A stretch of DNA of 64,000 nucleotides from Hymenolepis diminuta (Eukaryota > Platyhelminthes > Cestoda > Cyclophyllidea > Hymenolepididae). Position 1 is the stretch's first letter. Every line of letters starts with the position of its first letter. The notes beneath the pieces are model-generated. The model was not told where the DNA came from, searched no databases, and was given only the letters and a program-made list of their open reading frames with translations. Positions 1-13,500 of the stretch are shown here, piece after piece. The DNA is taken from contig CAADRB010000046.1 in the NCBI GenBank assembly GCA_900708905.1, positions 808,298-872,297 of the forward strand, written 5' to 3'. The position numbers and the translations under genes were made by a program.

Positions 1-1689
1 AAGTAACTAAAACAAATTACTTCTGCTTAATCTCACTAAATTATTTTTAAATCTGCCTTTCTGCAACCGACACATCTGAGATTCGGCACATACCCCTGGA
101 AAATATATAAATTTTAAAATTTATTTCCTCATGTGAGCATTGCCACGCCACAGGTATTGTATCCATTTTGTTTCGTCTCTGGGGCAGCTGCAAGTCGATT
201 CATCCTGCTTCATCGCCGTCGACAGATAATCTCCCATTATCTCGTCCAAAATTTTCCACTTTTATCCATGACGAAACAACGATACTAGGTACCACATTTT
301 GCCAGCGAAAGCAAATTTTTGTAGATGATGTGATTTGCGTCTTTCACAAGTAAAACGAATAAAATTATCCATCTCGGTAATGAATAGGTTTTTTACCAAA
401 TAATTTGAAAATACATATAATTATTTCGTCATATGCATGGTATATTACATCATGAATGGTTATTGAAGAGGCTATCCCGAATAGAGTGTTGCTATCAGTA
501 TCGTCCTACCATTAACTTCAACATTTCCCATTTATGAAGAATCTAGGTTGACAATTCACTAAAAATAAATGTATGATCACTGCAGTTTCGAAAGCATCTC
601 ATTGCCAATTATTCGGATTTTAAAACTTACAAAATATATATTAACGATCAAGATGTTTAATTTACATGCAAAAAATGAAACACTATTTGCAATCAGATAT
701 AGAAAAAACTGGTCTACAATAGGTTAAGAAATGAGCATTATTAGGGAAAGGATTTTCTGAGTGATTCTTTTAAAGCTTGACATTCAGTGCATTTCTTTAC
801 TCAAGAGGATCACACAAGGGTTTAGAAAGATACCAATCATGAGGTGACATTTTTAGTTAGGTAAAATGTCGCATTAATAACCTTACATTAAATATAATTA
901 TTTCGAAGCATGTAATTCGCTAAACACAAGGAATAAAGTAGATGTAAGTCTTTTGGTACAATGCAATAAAAGTACAAAATTTTAAAATTCCTAAAACATA
1001 ATCTAAGCTACTCTGCCGACAAATCAGTATTTAGCATGTCAGGAAGGTATGCTACAACAAATCCCCTAGCAAAAGTAAAGATTTTTCTTGATGGCTTCCA
1101 CTAGAGAACCCTCACTTTTAAAACAGAAGAATTGAAGTCAAGGTTGAGTGAGGATTCACAAGTGTATGGTACAGCATTAGTAAGAAGGAGATTGAAAAGA
1201 GAAGAAATAGAATCAAATAAAAAGCAACCGAAAAACGGAAGCAATGTACGTGCTAACCTAAGGCAAAAAGAATAGATTGTCTGGCGTTTAAATAAGAAAC
1301 AGTTGGGAATATGAGATCCATGAGTCTATATGCAGTCCGAAGCGTATACTTCAAGCTTTAAATTATCGAACGCTGAAAAAATAGGTTGCTTACTTTTGGA
1401 AGCTCGACTATATTAGACTATGATAAGTCTCTTAATTAACTAAGATCCTTCCCACAGATTAAGACGTTAGATCGCAGGCCTTCCTAAATTATTTAAGTGA
1501 TCAAAGTATATTGAACAAAAATAAGGAAAATATAAAAGAGAAAGCCAATATGGTAGGTCGCTCGAAACTTGGGTACTCGGTTTTACGAAAGCACTAATAA
1601 AAGGGTTTCACACAAAACCGGATGAATCAACACGCTATCCAAAATTATGTCTGGAAATACAAAATATTACTTGCATGAAGTGGCTTGAC
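1..1689. other. intergenic, nothing recognised
   Basis: AT-rich sequence with only short chance reading frames. I see no splice-bounded coding block, RNA gene or clear repeat here. Confidence 0.5.
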
Positions 1690-1905
1690 TCAGCTGTTAG
1701 TAATTCCCGAGATCATGTAGGAAAGTGTTTTCCATCGCTCATCTTGGATGGAGAGTGGCATCATGGAGCCACCTTCCATGTTAGCTAGAATTAACCCGTG
1801 CGGTTGACCATTCTTCTCATTGGGTACGCGCCAATGGGAATCGAGCCCGTGATTTCTGACACTGTAGATGAGCATGGTGACCAATACGCCACCGACGCGC
1901 AGTCA
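1690..1905 (-). repeat. tRNA-derived SINE-like repeat, copy A
   Basis: On the minus strand this copy starts with a tRNA-like half: an A-box-like stretch (GGCGTATTGGTCACC) and a B-box-like stretch (GGGCTCGATTCCC). A shared body follows, with AATGGTCAACCGCACGGGTTAA, and it ends in a shared tail that includes ACTTTCCTACATGATCTCGG. The same order of blocks recurs at 10325-10540 (+) and 9275-9480 (-). The small open frames here on both strands are by-products of the repeat. Copies differ at many positions, so they are old. Ends are approximate. Confidence 0.6.
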
Positions 1906-2637
1906 ATATTTAGTAATAATTTACCACATTACAAAATCACTAGAATATTTCTCTTTACAATAACAGAGGTGAGAGAACGCTACGGGTTTGTCTCCTTCAA
2001 TCAGTTGCTTAAAAATAAATTATATGTCCCAAATGAAAAATGTGCCAGCTGTAAAATATATAATTAGACTTTGGTGGATATTTACCAAGTTAAAGCGGAT
2101 GCGATTATGGTTTCCCTCAATGTAATACATATAAATTTCATGAAAAAAGTATTTGCCTTGATACTGCGCCCCTCTGATTATTACTGTTCAATTCTACTTA
2201 ACTGAGAATTTTGACATAAAGCTAAACTGATGGGAAAATGCTGATATACATATACTCCAATTTGTGCTAAGTAATGAATATTATTTTAAGAATGAACAAT
2301 AAACTGTGTGGTATCCAGTTCACCTCAAGATAAACTCCATTTGAGGTGGGATGATTTAGGTGTGCTTGATTTCTATCCCTTTGTCAAGTGTGCCTCGTTT
2401 GTCTATCTAATAAAATGTGTTCGAATCAAGACGTGTTCAAGACATGAGGTCTTCCGGACCTTTGTTTTCCACGTGTTACAAATTTCAGTGATTAACTTTA
2501 ATTTACTTCAAATTTTAGATATCGTTAGTTAATTAAGCTTACAATTCTTCTCAAATGAAGTTAATAAAACTTTCACCCTTTCTAATAGAAAGTTTCCGAT
2601 ACGAGTCCTGCAAATAAAGTTCAAAGCAGCAGGGTTG
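1906..2637. other. intergenic, nothing recognised
   Basis: No coding or structural signal that I can support. Confidence 0.45.
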
Positions 2638-2885
2638 TTGTTTTGTCTCGGGAGTATCAATTTAGACAGGTTATCTCTAAGTCGCCCCTAACCCTTATCA
2701 ATATATAACGCACGCCACCCCTTACAGTTTGACAGTTATTTGTACTCGTATGTATAGTCTTATTAGATAATAAATTGTCTTGAGTAACTGTATTCTGTCT
2801 TGTCCCTCTGTCCTAGGGTCAGCGTCAACTGGAGCCTAGCGATATTTAGTGAGCAGATGAATTATAGCTACAGAAACTAGACTTC
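2638..2885 (+). repeat. dispersed repeat R4, copy 1
   Basis: This stretch aligns by eye with 60865-61135 in the same orientation. Shared blocks in the same order are: CAGG..GGT/TAT CTCTAA near the start; a segment with CTTGACAG/TTTGACAGTTA; a T/C-rich segment with CTGTC and CCCTCT; GGGTC then CCTAGCGATATTTAG; and AGAAACTAGACTT at the end. No open frame or terminal repeat is visible, so the class is unknown. Confidence 0.55.
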
Positions 2886-5800
2886 CTACTATTACAACAG
2901 TGCAGAACGAGTTATACGTTATAAAAATCCCATATGCATTTATTGTTTTATAGTGAATATTAAGGGTAATATCACGACAAACACTTGAGTCTATATCCAA
3001 CTATCTGACAACTTCCAAGGGATCTAGTTTGGAGGTAATATATTTTCCCTTAAACTAACTTAATTTTAATTACAATGGAATGCATGTAAGGACGTGTACT
3101 TTATGGTAATTGCAAAGTTAGCGCTAGTTTCGGTAAGGATACAAATTAGCGTATTATTAGCGCATAAAAAGGCAGAAGCGCTATTAATATCAAGGATAAT
3201 AAAATGTGACGTTGGATGGGGATGACAAATGAATCACATATTAATTAAACTGAACGAGTTTGTAGTAAATTAGAGAGAGAAAATAGTGTAATGAATCCGG
3301 TTATTTCTGCTAATGAGATCCTATGATTTCAATTTCGGTAAAATCTTAAAGCACTTTGACTGAAATGGTCAAATTCGTTCAGTTTAAATAGCTTTTCTTT
3401 TAATTTCCTATTTCTTTTCGAATAATTAAGTCAAGAAAAGCGTTTCTTTCAATATATTTTTTTACAAAACTTAGTTACTTCTTTACAAAAGCTACAACTT
3501 CTCAGTTCCCAAGAAGAAGAAGAAAAAGAGAAAAGATTTGTGGCTCAAGCAGTGGCTTTTTCTTATTAAAGAATAAAAATGTTTATATAGAACTGGACAT
3601 GTAGTAAATAATCGGCCGCTTGGTTAGCTGCCTGCGACTCTATCTGCGTCAGTGGCCGTCTTACTTGTCCAGGTACCAGCGTGTAAATCCAATTCGATGA
3701 AGTTTGAACCGATTACATTCGATTAGATTTACCTAATAATCTTAAACTGATTCATATCTTTTATCAATATTTCAGTGTGAATGGTCTGTAGGCAACACGA
3801 CGGAGACCAACTGAATCACAAAAGAGCAAAATCGATTATATAAAAAAGGTGATCTGAGAGCAGGAGTGTGAAGTAAAGTTTGAATTATTTTTCAATCTTG
3901 TTTAACCAATCAATAACAACTTTATTGCAGTGGATAATCTGTAGCTGACTCTTTAACACTGATAATTGCATGAAAAAGCTGGCTATCACTGTTAATTTGT
4001 TCCAGGATATCTCAGTGAGGGTGCTCCTGTTAAACCGTACTTGCCTGATCTTTTGTGAGTTATTGATTGGATTTAACAGTACAGATGGTTAGTCATGTAT
4101 TCATTCAAAGTGAATAACCAGCTTTGAACTTCGAGATTTACTTATGATAGATAAGTTGAAATTGGATCTGTCTTGTATATCAACCACATTTATATTTACA
4201 ACGGGTAAAAATGCTTTCACATTCATTAATTTTGGGATTTAACTTTCGCATTGATTATATGTCTGATGTGGAATTTATTAATGCTCATCTAACTCAGATA
4301 AGAAAGTGATAACTCTTAATTTGTCTGTTTACAATTTTAAATATTACAATTCATCCACTTATCAAGTTCACACATTTTCAGACTTAATACACAAACAAAA
4401 TCTTTTTGGGGATATTACGTTTTGTATCTTTATCTGTCAGAGAAAACTGTACCTTTTTAGCAATCTTACCATATAATGCCACATTTTAACTTAAAAGGAT
4501 AAGAATAAATGATAAATTGGGAAATTTATTTAATACTGCATCTTTTAACCCGATTTTTGATGATTTTGCTCCCATTTAACCTGATCTGAGGTATTAGCCT
4601 TTTTAAGAGATTAATACTTGACGTGTTTTTCCGCGAATATGGAAATACTGCCACAAGATTAATTAAATAAGCGATGATTTCAGAGAGGAAATTTGCCATT
4701 AAATTTGTCATTAACTTTGCCTACTTTTTCTGGCGACGTTGCATTTATTATAGCCAAATTTTGACATAGAACCAATGCTTTCCCAGTCATTTTCAGATCA
4801 TCATAATATTTAACAAAAAGACTTCTCTATTATATTAATAAATCGCAGATAACTGATGCCATTCTAAAACTTAGATCTACGCCTGGCCATTGTTAGACGA
4901 TTGAAATCGTAGGACCAATCATCCTGTTTAGCAAACTGACCATAGTGTTCAAGAATTTGCTCAGTAATTTAGGGATTTCATAGAGAAATTCGAGGTAATG
5001 GACTAACCACAATGTAAATAGTGCACAACCCGAATCTAAATGTCGATGAAGTGAAGCTCTTTTGATACTGTTAGAGCTATTGCAACTAACAGTTTTTCCA
5101 GAGTTCTAAATGGTCAATAGAAAGGGATAAACTTTGAATTTCTTCAGCCTGATCATCTCGGAATACTTATTTCAAATAGTCGACAGATTAACAATCGCGT
5201 TTAATTCTAGAGACCAAGTTCGGGGTTTCAGTGGATGCTAAATCGATTGTTTAATGTTTGGTAGAAAACGGAAAAAGGTATGTTGGCAGTTTGGCACTAG
5301 AAAATAATTATTTTCATCTTTTTTGGTCACCTAAACAAATAAGGCATTTTCAGTTTAGCTATTTTATTGAGCTCGTTTTGAGTAGAAATGTCGCATTTAT
5401 CCAATAACGGTTTTCAGTTCTCGTACATAAACGCATTACAACGCAATTTTATTTGCGCCAGAATGTAATTTAAAATATCACGCGCCAGTCTTGTTTTTAT
5501 CAACTGCGAATTCTTGTTCTATTTGCATTTAGTTAGCGAGTCTAAACTATGTAACCATTTTGTGTTAAAATCTAAGACTTAAAAATAGTGGGAACACAAT
5601 ACTCCTTATTCTGTTAAGAGCCTATCTTTAATACACTTTATATTGGGTAAATTTTCAATTGGAGATTTGAAAAAAATAACTGACGTCAACCCCATCACAC
5701 CTGGAAATGCAGAGTGCGAAGGTGCTTAGAAAAAAATACCTGAAGCACAGTAATTTCTATCAGCCAAATTTCCTGCGGAGTTAATGGATTGGACGTGAGT

Positions 5801-8800
5801 GAAAGAATTTGTAGTGCGCACATACAGACTCAAATCTGTGCGTTCTAATTGTCAGTTGATTTTTATTGGTGGCTCGTCGATGAACAAAGAACAGAAAATC
5901 AATCCTTAAGAATTCCATATTTCCCTTCCTACTCCATCCTCTTCTTCTCCATTCCATCCTCTTGTCCATTATACACATGCTCCTATTCACCTCATGGCCT
6001 TCTCATTTAGGAAAGGCTAATGAATTCGGTTAACCCAGAGGATGATTATTAGTTTTCTGAGGGGATGAGTTTATGTCTAACTCGACCAGGCCTTACTCTC
6101 GCAATTAGAAGAGCTTCATGTTCAATAATTACGTGCAAGTCATACCTTTGCAATTTCCTGTGGGCTGGTTCGCATAATTACCTTCTCTCGTCATTATTTC
6201 CGAATTAAAAAATAAGCAGATCACCTGAATGTCATAACACGTTTATCACAAAACCAACGAACCACATTCCTGGGTTTAGTTTTATTGCTGTTAAAGCTTT
6301 CACATCTTTTTATACTACCTCCTTTAAACAAACAGCAGAGAAGAGTTTGGCCAAAATAATACGAGTCTAAAATTAGGCTTACAAAAGTAGAATTCACGAA
6401 AAAGTGTCTTATTTTGATGTTAACAATACCAAATCTGTTAACCGATTAGCTAGAAGTTTCGCCGGTGAAGTTTGGCCCACAAGAACAGCAAAAGTGAAAC
6501 GTACTAATCACAACCAGCGACCAGCATCTCCCCTTCTTTCCTCTCCTCCTGCTTTTTCACATCCTGCCACCTCCCCTATTTTTCCCCAACCCCCCAGGAA
6601 GAATGGAACCAAACGGCTACCAGGAGGCAATCTCTCATTCCCCCCTCCTCTGGAGACGGGATACAAATGGTTGTTGTTTACTGATGTTGGGAGGCAATGA
6701 AGATGAACAAAAAGAGTTGGCACGACAGTTGTTTGCAGTCCTTATATTCGAATTTATGGTCTCTTTGCGTGCACAACCAGGAGGATAGGATTCCTACTGA
6801 GGCTTACTCCACTTGGGTACGGTCGTATATGTGTGGTTTTGTATGCTGTGGAAATAGCACCCTGTTCTGTTTTCATATTATCTTTCAGTTATTTTTTTTA
6901 AATTGACTTCTTTGAGGAATAATTAAAGGTAGATATCAACAGCTTCTAATTTTTGAGACGCCAGAATTCAATTCCTGGCTTTTTAATAATAGACTATTAT
7001 AAATCATTTTAGTACGATGGTAATTATTTCATTCGTAATTCCGTATCTCATCGGACTTTCTGTGGGAAACTTATATAAGGAATTACAATTTGTGATTTTT
7101 CAAAGTTCTAGCTAATTTTAGCAATTGACTTCTCTAATTGGCAAGTCTCTCTTACTATCCACTAATGCTACGTTTTACTCTGTCGATATAGGTTGGCTAT
7201 CTGTGAACTTTTATGATAAAGACAATGAAATGCATTTATTAGCTGTCCTCTCCTAAATTTTGGCATATAGGAGCTGACCCTTAGATGAGGGGCTGTCCAT
7301 TCAGGCTTAGCGATTAACGGTCCGGCTGAATATTCCAGTCAGCCATAGGATGTTCTAATCATAGACCGTGACAGGATCCTTTCCATTCGATTTCTTCGTC
7401 TGAATAGTTTGAGAGTTTGGCATCTCATTTCGATCCATATCCATTGTAATTGAGTTTATTTTTCATAATAAATTACCTAAAAAAAAAACATTTTTATCCC
7501 AGCTTTAGTAGATGTATTAAAAATTATCCATTTGAATCAGCGGTCGCGATATAAACATTTTGCATTCTTGTGAAACAATCACAACTTAGTATGAGAATAT
7601 GAAACCTGAAAGGTAATGAATATCTTTATCAGTCAGTTTGGAATTAAAGGTCACAGATTTGATCAATCGTTTTATCTTTGATTCAAACAATCTGATGCTT
7701 TATGAAAGAGAGGTGAATGAGATAAGAGCAATAATCCTGTGTAATCGAAATTAAATGCGTATCTAAAATGAGGCATATGATAAACTATTGAGTTCCAATA
7801 GAATCTCTTAGAGGGTGAAGAAGCAGGAGCGCATTTAAGAAACGAGCCTTGGATTCGACAAACTTTCAAGAAAAAATGGCGATAATGTTATCATTTTTCA
7901 AAGCTTTCTTCCGATCTCTCCGAATTCGATTCAATGAGGAGGGAATATGGGATAATAGGACTATAGAAGGGGTGTAAGAAGGACAGCTTAGTTATCAAGG
8001 AATCTGGCTAAGCTATCACCCTTCTAACTTCTTCCAATCCTCACTAGAGAACAAGATGGTGAATTGAGACATAGTTGGTCAGAGTTTTATTGAGAGCAGA
8101 GAGAAGGCGAGAGAGACTTGTGCAAATTGAAATGCGGATGGCTTGAATGGGATGCGTGCGCACATGTCTGTTTGCATTAGATATAACATGCGAAGAGAAT
8201 GTGCTTTTAGGAAAGAACTAGACAGCGTGAAAATACAAGGGATGACTCAAATACGTTAACATGGATGACAGTTGGTTGGACAATGCGTCATATCACTCCA
8301 CATACATACGTCATCAGGCCTGCGCGAACGGAGCTTAGGTTAACATGAGTGTACTTTTGATGAGTGAAAAATAGCCAATAGTCGCGATAGGAAATATGGC
8401 ATTACTGCAAGACTTCATGAAATAAGCATTGTAAGTCAAAGCTACAAAAGAAATCAGTGTTCCCAAAACGAGACTACCAAAATGCCTGAATGGTAATAGC
8501 CAAATAGACTTGCTGATTGTCTATTGCATAATACATGTTTTCTAAATGTCTGAGACCTTTTTAAGCTAATTTCCATTTTATTGGAATAATTTCTCCGTGA
8601 TTTATTCGGATAGTAATTTAAATAAAGCGTGGACGAAAGTAGATAAATGTAAATTTTCAGTGCCGCTTAGACCAAAACACGGAAAGGCCCTTTAGATATT
8701 GGTTTTAGTAATTAGATAAATAAGGCGACGAAATAAAAATGATTTTAGGTATGCATCCGACGTAAATGTTATTTTGTAAAAACAAATTATTCCCGCCAAA

Positions 8801-9274
8801 GTAATAGTATGGGGGAAAGGCAGTCTCTATGGCATAAAAATACTGCTTGAATGAATCATACTTTTAACGGACAGACATTTATTATTTCCCTCTCTATTCA
8901 AACTTTGGAGCATCCATTTGGGCACATAAAATAACCGGATGCAAAAATGATCAAAGAGCCAAAAGCTGATCTTGAAATTAAACTAAGCTAAACACTACGA
9001 CTGTCGGACATGTTCAAAGTTTCTATATGAGCGTTTTTCAGCACCCCCTCTTTTTCGGAAATCGGGCACTGTTGATCACTCTACCTGGGGAATACTGATA
9101 CTGTAGGACCGAACATTGTTTTCTTTTTGCCAAAAATCCCCTGAGGTGGGGATTTATACTTGGATAGACTAGAATTGACTTTGTTTGTCTTTGTTTGTCT
9201 TGACTCTGTGTAAGCCTCCCTTCTAGTTCCCCTCAGTGCCCTATTGGTAAGAAAATTATGGAGATTAGTCTTAG
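2886..9274. other. intergenic, one pyrimidine-rich block
   Basis: Mostly featureless AT-rich DNA. The exception is 6500-6720, which is richer in C and contains a long pyrimidine run ending in CCCCCCAG at 6597, then a short ATG frame (6603-6788, about 61 codons). That could be a splice acceptor before a small exon, but no donor or protein similarity supports it. No gene is called. Confidence 0.4.
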
Positions 9275-9480
9275 AAACAAACTTTGTAAACTTCCAAACC
9301 CATTCGGAGAAGCGTTCGCAGCACTTGACTAGATCAAAAAGAATATATCCTGGATCTGCTCCGAATCTACTGCCTCTCTTGTTAGCCAGAATTAATCAGT
9401 ACAGTGGGCATTGATCTCATGATCTCTGACTTAGCAGACCTACACGTTGACCATCGCTCCGGAAAGTAATTTACCAACAA
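9275..9480 (-). repeat. tRNA-derived SINE-like repeat, copy C
   Basis: On the minus strand it begins with GGAGCGATGGTCAACGTG, which looks like a tRNA D-arm/A-box. A degenerate B-box region (GAGATCAATGCCC) follows, and it ends in a tail (GCTTCTCCGAATGGGTTTGG) matching the tail of the copy at 10325-10540. It is diverged and has no coding content. Ends are approximate. Confidence 0.55.
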
Positions 9481-9809
9481 TATTCCTTTAGAAGTAGTTC
9501 CGCGTTTCCTTTTCAACGCCTGTACGTGAAGAACGCTAACGAGTTTCAGAATTTCTCTCATTGAAATATTTTTTCAGCGGAGGAATGATTTACCGGATGC
9601 CTAATTTTGATTATCCCTTTTCAGCCTAATTGCTTTCGTATTTGCTAACTTGGAATCGATCTTCTTTCTCCGCTTAACCTCAATCTATAACATTTTTTCA
9701 GGCAAGTGATGAAAGTTCAAAGAGAAGAGAGATTAGCAGCTAATTATCATGTGAATTGAGGGAGAAATGGGTGAAAAGCGCTTAAAATGAATTTTTTCCT
9801 TTCAAGGTC

Positions 9810-9955
9810 TTGGCCGCAGACGCCAGGTCATGTGCGGTCTTGTGCAAACGCGTCGAGGGCACGACACTGGGGCGAAAACGCGCAGTGCTATTAGTATTTA
9901 CTGATGTCTCGTGTTCATCTGAGGTCGCGCTTGTAACATACATAGCGTCTGGAAT
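9810..9955. other. locally GC-rich patch of unknown nature
   Basis: This patch of about 145 bases is clearly richer in G+C and CpG than its AT-rich surroundings (for example the GCGTCGAGGGCACGACACTG stretch). I find no long frame, tRNA cloverleaf or second copy in the window. It may be a piece of an old element or a regulatory patch. Confidence 0.3.
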
Positions 9956-10324
9956 TTTTTCCCTAATTTAAAGTAGGAAATTTTAAACGATTAAAAGGGC
10001 TAACGTGTTTGCCAATTAGGATATAAAAGTGAGAAAATAACCTTTTAAAATGCAAGCCTGCTTTAGGTTTTCTTAAAGAGAAAAAAGGGACAATGTTCCT
10101 TGCCCTTTCCTTCGTAAGCACATATCAACCAAAGTTACCAGTCGTCCCGGTCAATATATGCGAACGGAGAAATTTCAAACCGTTACCACTAAATAATTTC
10201 AAGAAAAATAGAGGTCCAAATTACATCCTAAATTTGTATTTGAGATACATAAATAATATTCCCAAAAAATACTTCTCGAGTAGGCTTTTAAATGTTCCTA
10301 AAATTATTAGGATTTCAATTATTC

Positions 10325-10540
10325 TTGGGTCGGCGCTTAATGCGCCTGTCAGCAAGGTTAGAGGTCACGAGTTCGATGCCAATCGGCTAGTATTAGTGAG
10401 TGGAATGGCCAACCGTGCTGGTTAAGTCACGAGAGAGTAGGCAGAATTCGAGTTTTTCACCTGGGGGGCTTTTTATGTCGCCTCTCTACCGCCGAAGAGT
10501 GTTGGCAAATGCTTTCCCAAATGACCTTGGAAATTATTAT
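10325..10540 (+). repeat. tRNA-derived SINE-like repeat, copy B
   Basis: This is the clearest + strand copy. It opens with GGGTCGGCGCTTAATGCGCC, then a B-box-like GAGTTCGATGCC, the body AATGGCCAACCGTGCTGGTTAA, and a tail containing GGCAAATGCTTTCCCAAATG. All blocks recur in the same order in copies A and C. The overlapping 110-codon frame at 10093-10425 runs into the repeat and is not called as a gene. Confidence 0.6.
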
Positions 10541-13500
10541 TAATTCTTAGTAGAAAACCTTAATTTTTATTATTTATAAGTCTTAAGACGTCATATTACG
10601 CCTCTTCAAAAAATATTCCTACAATTTAAGGGGGAGAATGACAAAGTAGTTAACTGATAGCCCATGAATTGGCGAAGTTCAAAAATCTATATTAATTTGA
10701 AGGATGACTCTTTATGAGTTTACGAAAATTACTCTTTAGTCACATTATATATGAAAATACATTAATTTTTCGCCTTTATGGTTCTATGACTCAAATCCCT
10801 ACCTGTCATGTCCAGACAAGGTCATCGATTCTCTTTTTTCTATTTCTGTCCAATTTCGTTTAAAGTACACTTGTATTCACGACCTTGCCCAAGTGACTCA
10901 TTTTAACTGCCTTTGTATTTCCACTCACACACAGTTGTCACTTATCACCCCTCACTCGAATTATCACAGTGGTTTATTCAATATACTTTACCTTCTGCTT
11001 GCCTTGAGACTGTGGTTGCCCAATGTTGACCCCTACATTGGTGTCTTCGGTTCTCGTAACTCCAACAGATTAAGTGTTAATCAGTATTTCTTAAACTGCG
11101 GTCTTTGGGAGCTTAGAATAAGCATGTTTCTTATATAATTTTCAGTTACTCCATTAATAAGCTGCAAATATTCAGACCTCAGGACGAAGGAAGAAGACTC
11201 ACAGCTCAAACTATGATCCACTGTCAAGAAAATTGATGTGCTTATGTAGAATGGGACTGGTTGACCAATATTAGCAGCGATAGCTTCTTTGCTGGCGGTT
11301 TTACACACTCAAGTGTGTAAAAAAATAGAAATTTAATAATCGATAGTGCATTGGATGAGAGATGAGCATACGGGTGCACTCTTTCGAATGGTCTAATAAT
11401 ATTCTCCCTGTCTTTTTAACAATCTCATAAAGAATTGTTCCAGAATTTGAATAGTGTATTTTAATAGGGTTCTAGTAGCACAATTTTGACAGCCTAAGGG
11501 TGGGAAATCACTAGCTATTTAACTCGAATTAAAGACAATAAAGAAGGAAGCTTTTCAGATAAACAAATTCCTAACAAACATTTCGATTTATCTTGTCTTC
11601 TGTTTGTACCCTTCCTATTCCTGCTGTTTTAATGTGGATCCAGTTATTCTCCGTAGTAATGCAATGAAAAGCTGGGAAGAAACTGTATTGAACATTTCAG
11701 ATGTTTCTTCCATTTTTAGAATTCTTTCAGCTTTTATTACTGTTTAATGATGCTTTGCTAAGTAAATAAAACCAGTTTATCTCAGTTCCTAAAATAACAT
11801 TTTTAATAATAAACTTTTTACTTGGAGTTTTATGAATGTTCATATGTTCGGGTACAGAAATGACATTTATTTGAAAGTTGCTATCTGAAATTACTGGGAA
11901 ACTATCTCATGATACTTCCAAAATAATTACTATGCGAGTAAAAGTATGCTGTAATAATTAAGGATAGGGGGATTAGGGGAATTTTCAGAGGATCTTTTGA
12001 GGTGTTAACATTTGAATTTTTAATGTTGCTATTTTAACCTTCCATTGATTCGATTCGGTGACATTGCATAGTTTTTAACCATATCTCACACCTGGTACAA
12101 ATCGATAGCTTCCTAGGAGTAGTTTTAGTAGTTTTATGTCTTATTTTGATATTATCTTAGTGTATTTTCCAAATAAATACCGAATATTTCTGCAGATCCT
12201 TCTGAAGCTCAAAATTCCAGTTTTTATGGTTCCATTTAAATTCCTAAACATAGAATGTGCCAGAAGTGCTAACAGTTACCGTTGATACGACAATGAGTTT
12301 ACTTTCATTTACGCAATTGTTTTAAAGTTATATATTAAAGCAGCGCATAGCAAATCTATGCCTTTCTGACAATATCTTGTTATGTGGCAATAGCGTAAAT
12401 TCCCATGTCGAAAGTTTACGTTGACTGTTGATCTACACTGAGAAAGTATTATCGGCAGTTCACAGAAAGTTATTTTTACTTATTTGTCAAGATAGAAAGA
12501 CTACACATATCTGCATAGCCTTGCTACCTTGGAGAACAAACCAAGGGAAACTGATACTAACAAGCCAGCCAAGTGTCCGAAATATGACGTAGTAGAATAA
12601 GATGTCTAAGAAAAATTGCACTAAATTTGCCCATCATGTTCTCTCATAAAAACATCGTTTCCATCTTTAATATTATAGTGATAATTTGGTTACGATGAGA
12701 AATCGGGATAACTTTAAGATAATAAAGGACAAACAAATGAATTTGTCGAATGCAAGCGAAACATGGTCAAAAGAATGAACAACCCTGGTGATATTTTTCT
12801 CAAAATGTAATCACAGTATATGTCGAATGGAGAGTGAAGAGGGGAAATCGAAGAACTGGATGAATTTCTTAAATCTCTAAACTAGTTCTTAACAAAAACA
12901 CAACCGCATATTCAAGGAATATGGTTTAAAGGTGACAGCAATGAGGGAATAAGGCACTCTTAGATCAACCTGTTTTTATTGTTTTATTAATGGTATTTAA
13001 CCAAATCCACTGAAAAACTTTTAAACTACTTTTTCATGGTATTATCTCAAAAAATAAATAAGCAATCTCCACATTACATCAATTTGTTTATAAGCAGAAT
13101 CGAATCTACTGTCATCCTTTCTACGACTCTGCAACGGTTTTGGCCATGACCGGTATGTAAATTAAAATGATTTCGAATTTGGTGAAATTACTTCGCAAGT
13201 TGAAAGCGAGGAGACTGTGCCTAACTGTCATGTGACAGTTGTCTTATGGTAACTCATCAAACAAATGAAGAATGCCGGACAGTCAACCCAACTAAGCTTA
13301 TAATCAAATCCGACCTGATTATTACGGATAGGACGCCGACAAACATAGTTCAAGACCGCAGAGTCTACACTTTGTGTCGGGGTGTACAATTCACATCCCA
13401 CAGGTGGTCTCTCAGTGATCTGTCAGTCTTATCATTAAGCGGAGACATGATGCTCCAGACATCTTGATAGTTTGTCTGGCTAAAACTGTCATTGGTTTGG

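Noticed and set aside
6404..6906. Overlapping short frames on both strands in the C-rich block
   Set aside because: Frames on both strands and in several phases reflect base composition. None has a recognisable protein or a donor site.
10093..10425. 110-codon + frame
   Set aside because: Its last third is the SINE-like repeat and the rest has no family resemblance or promoter context.
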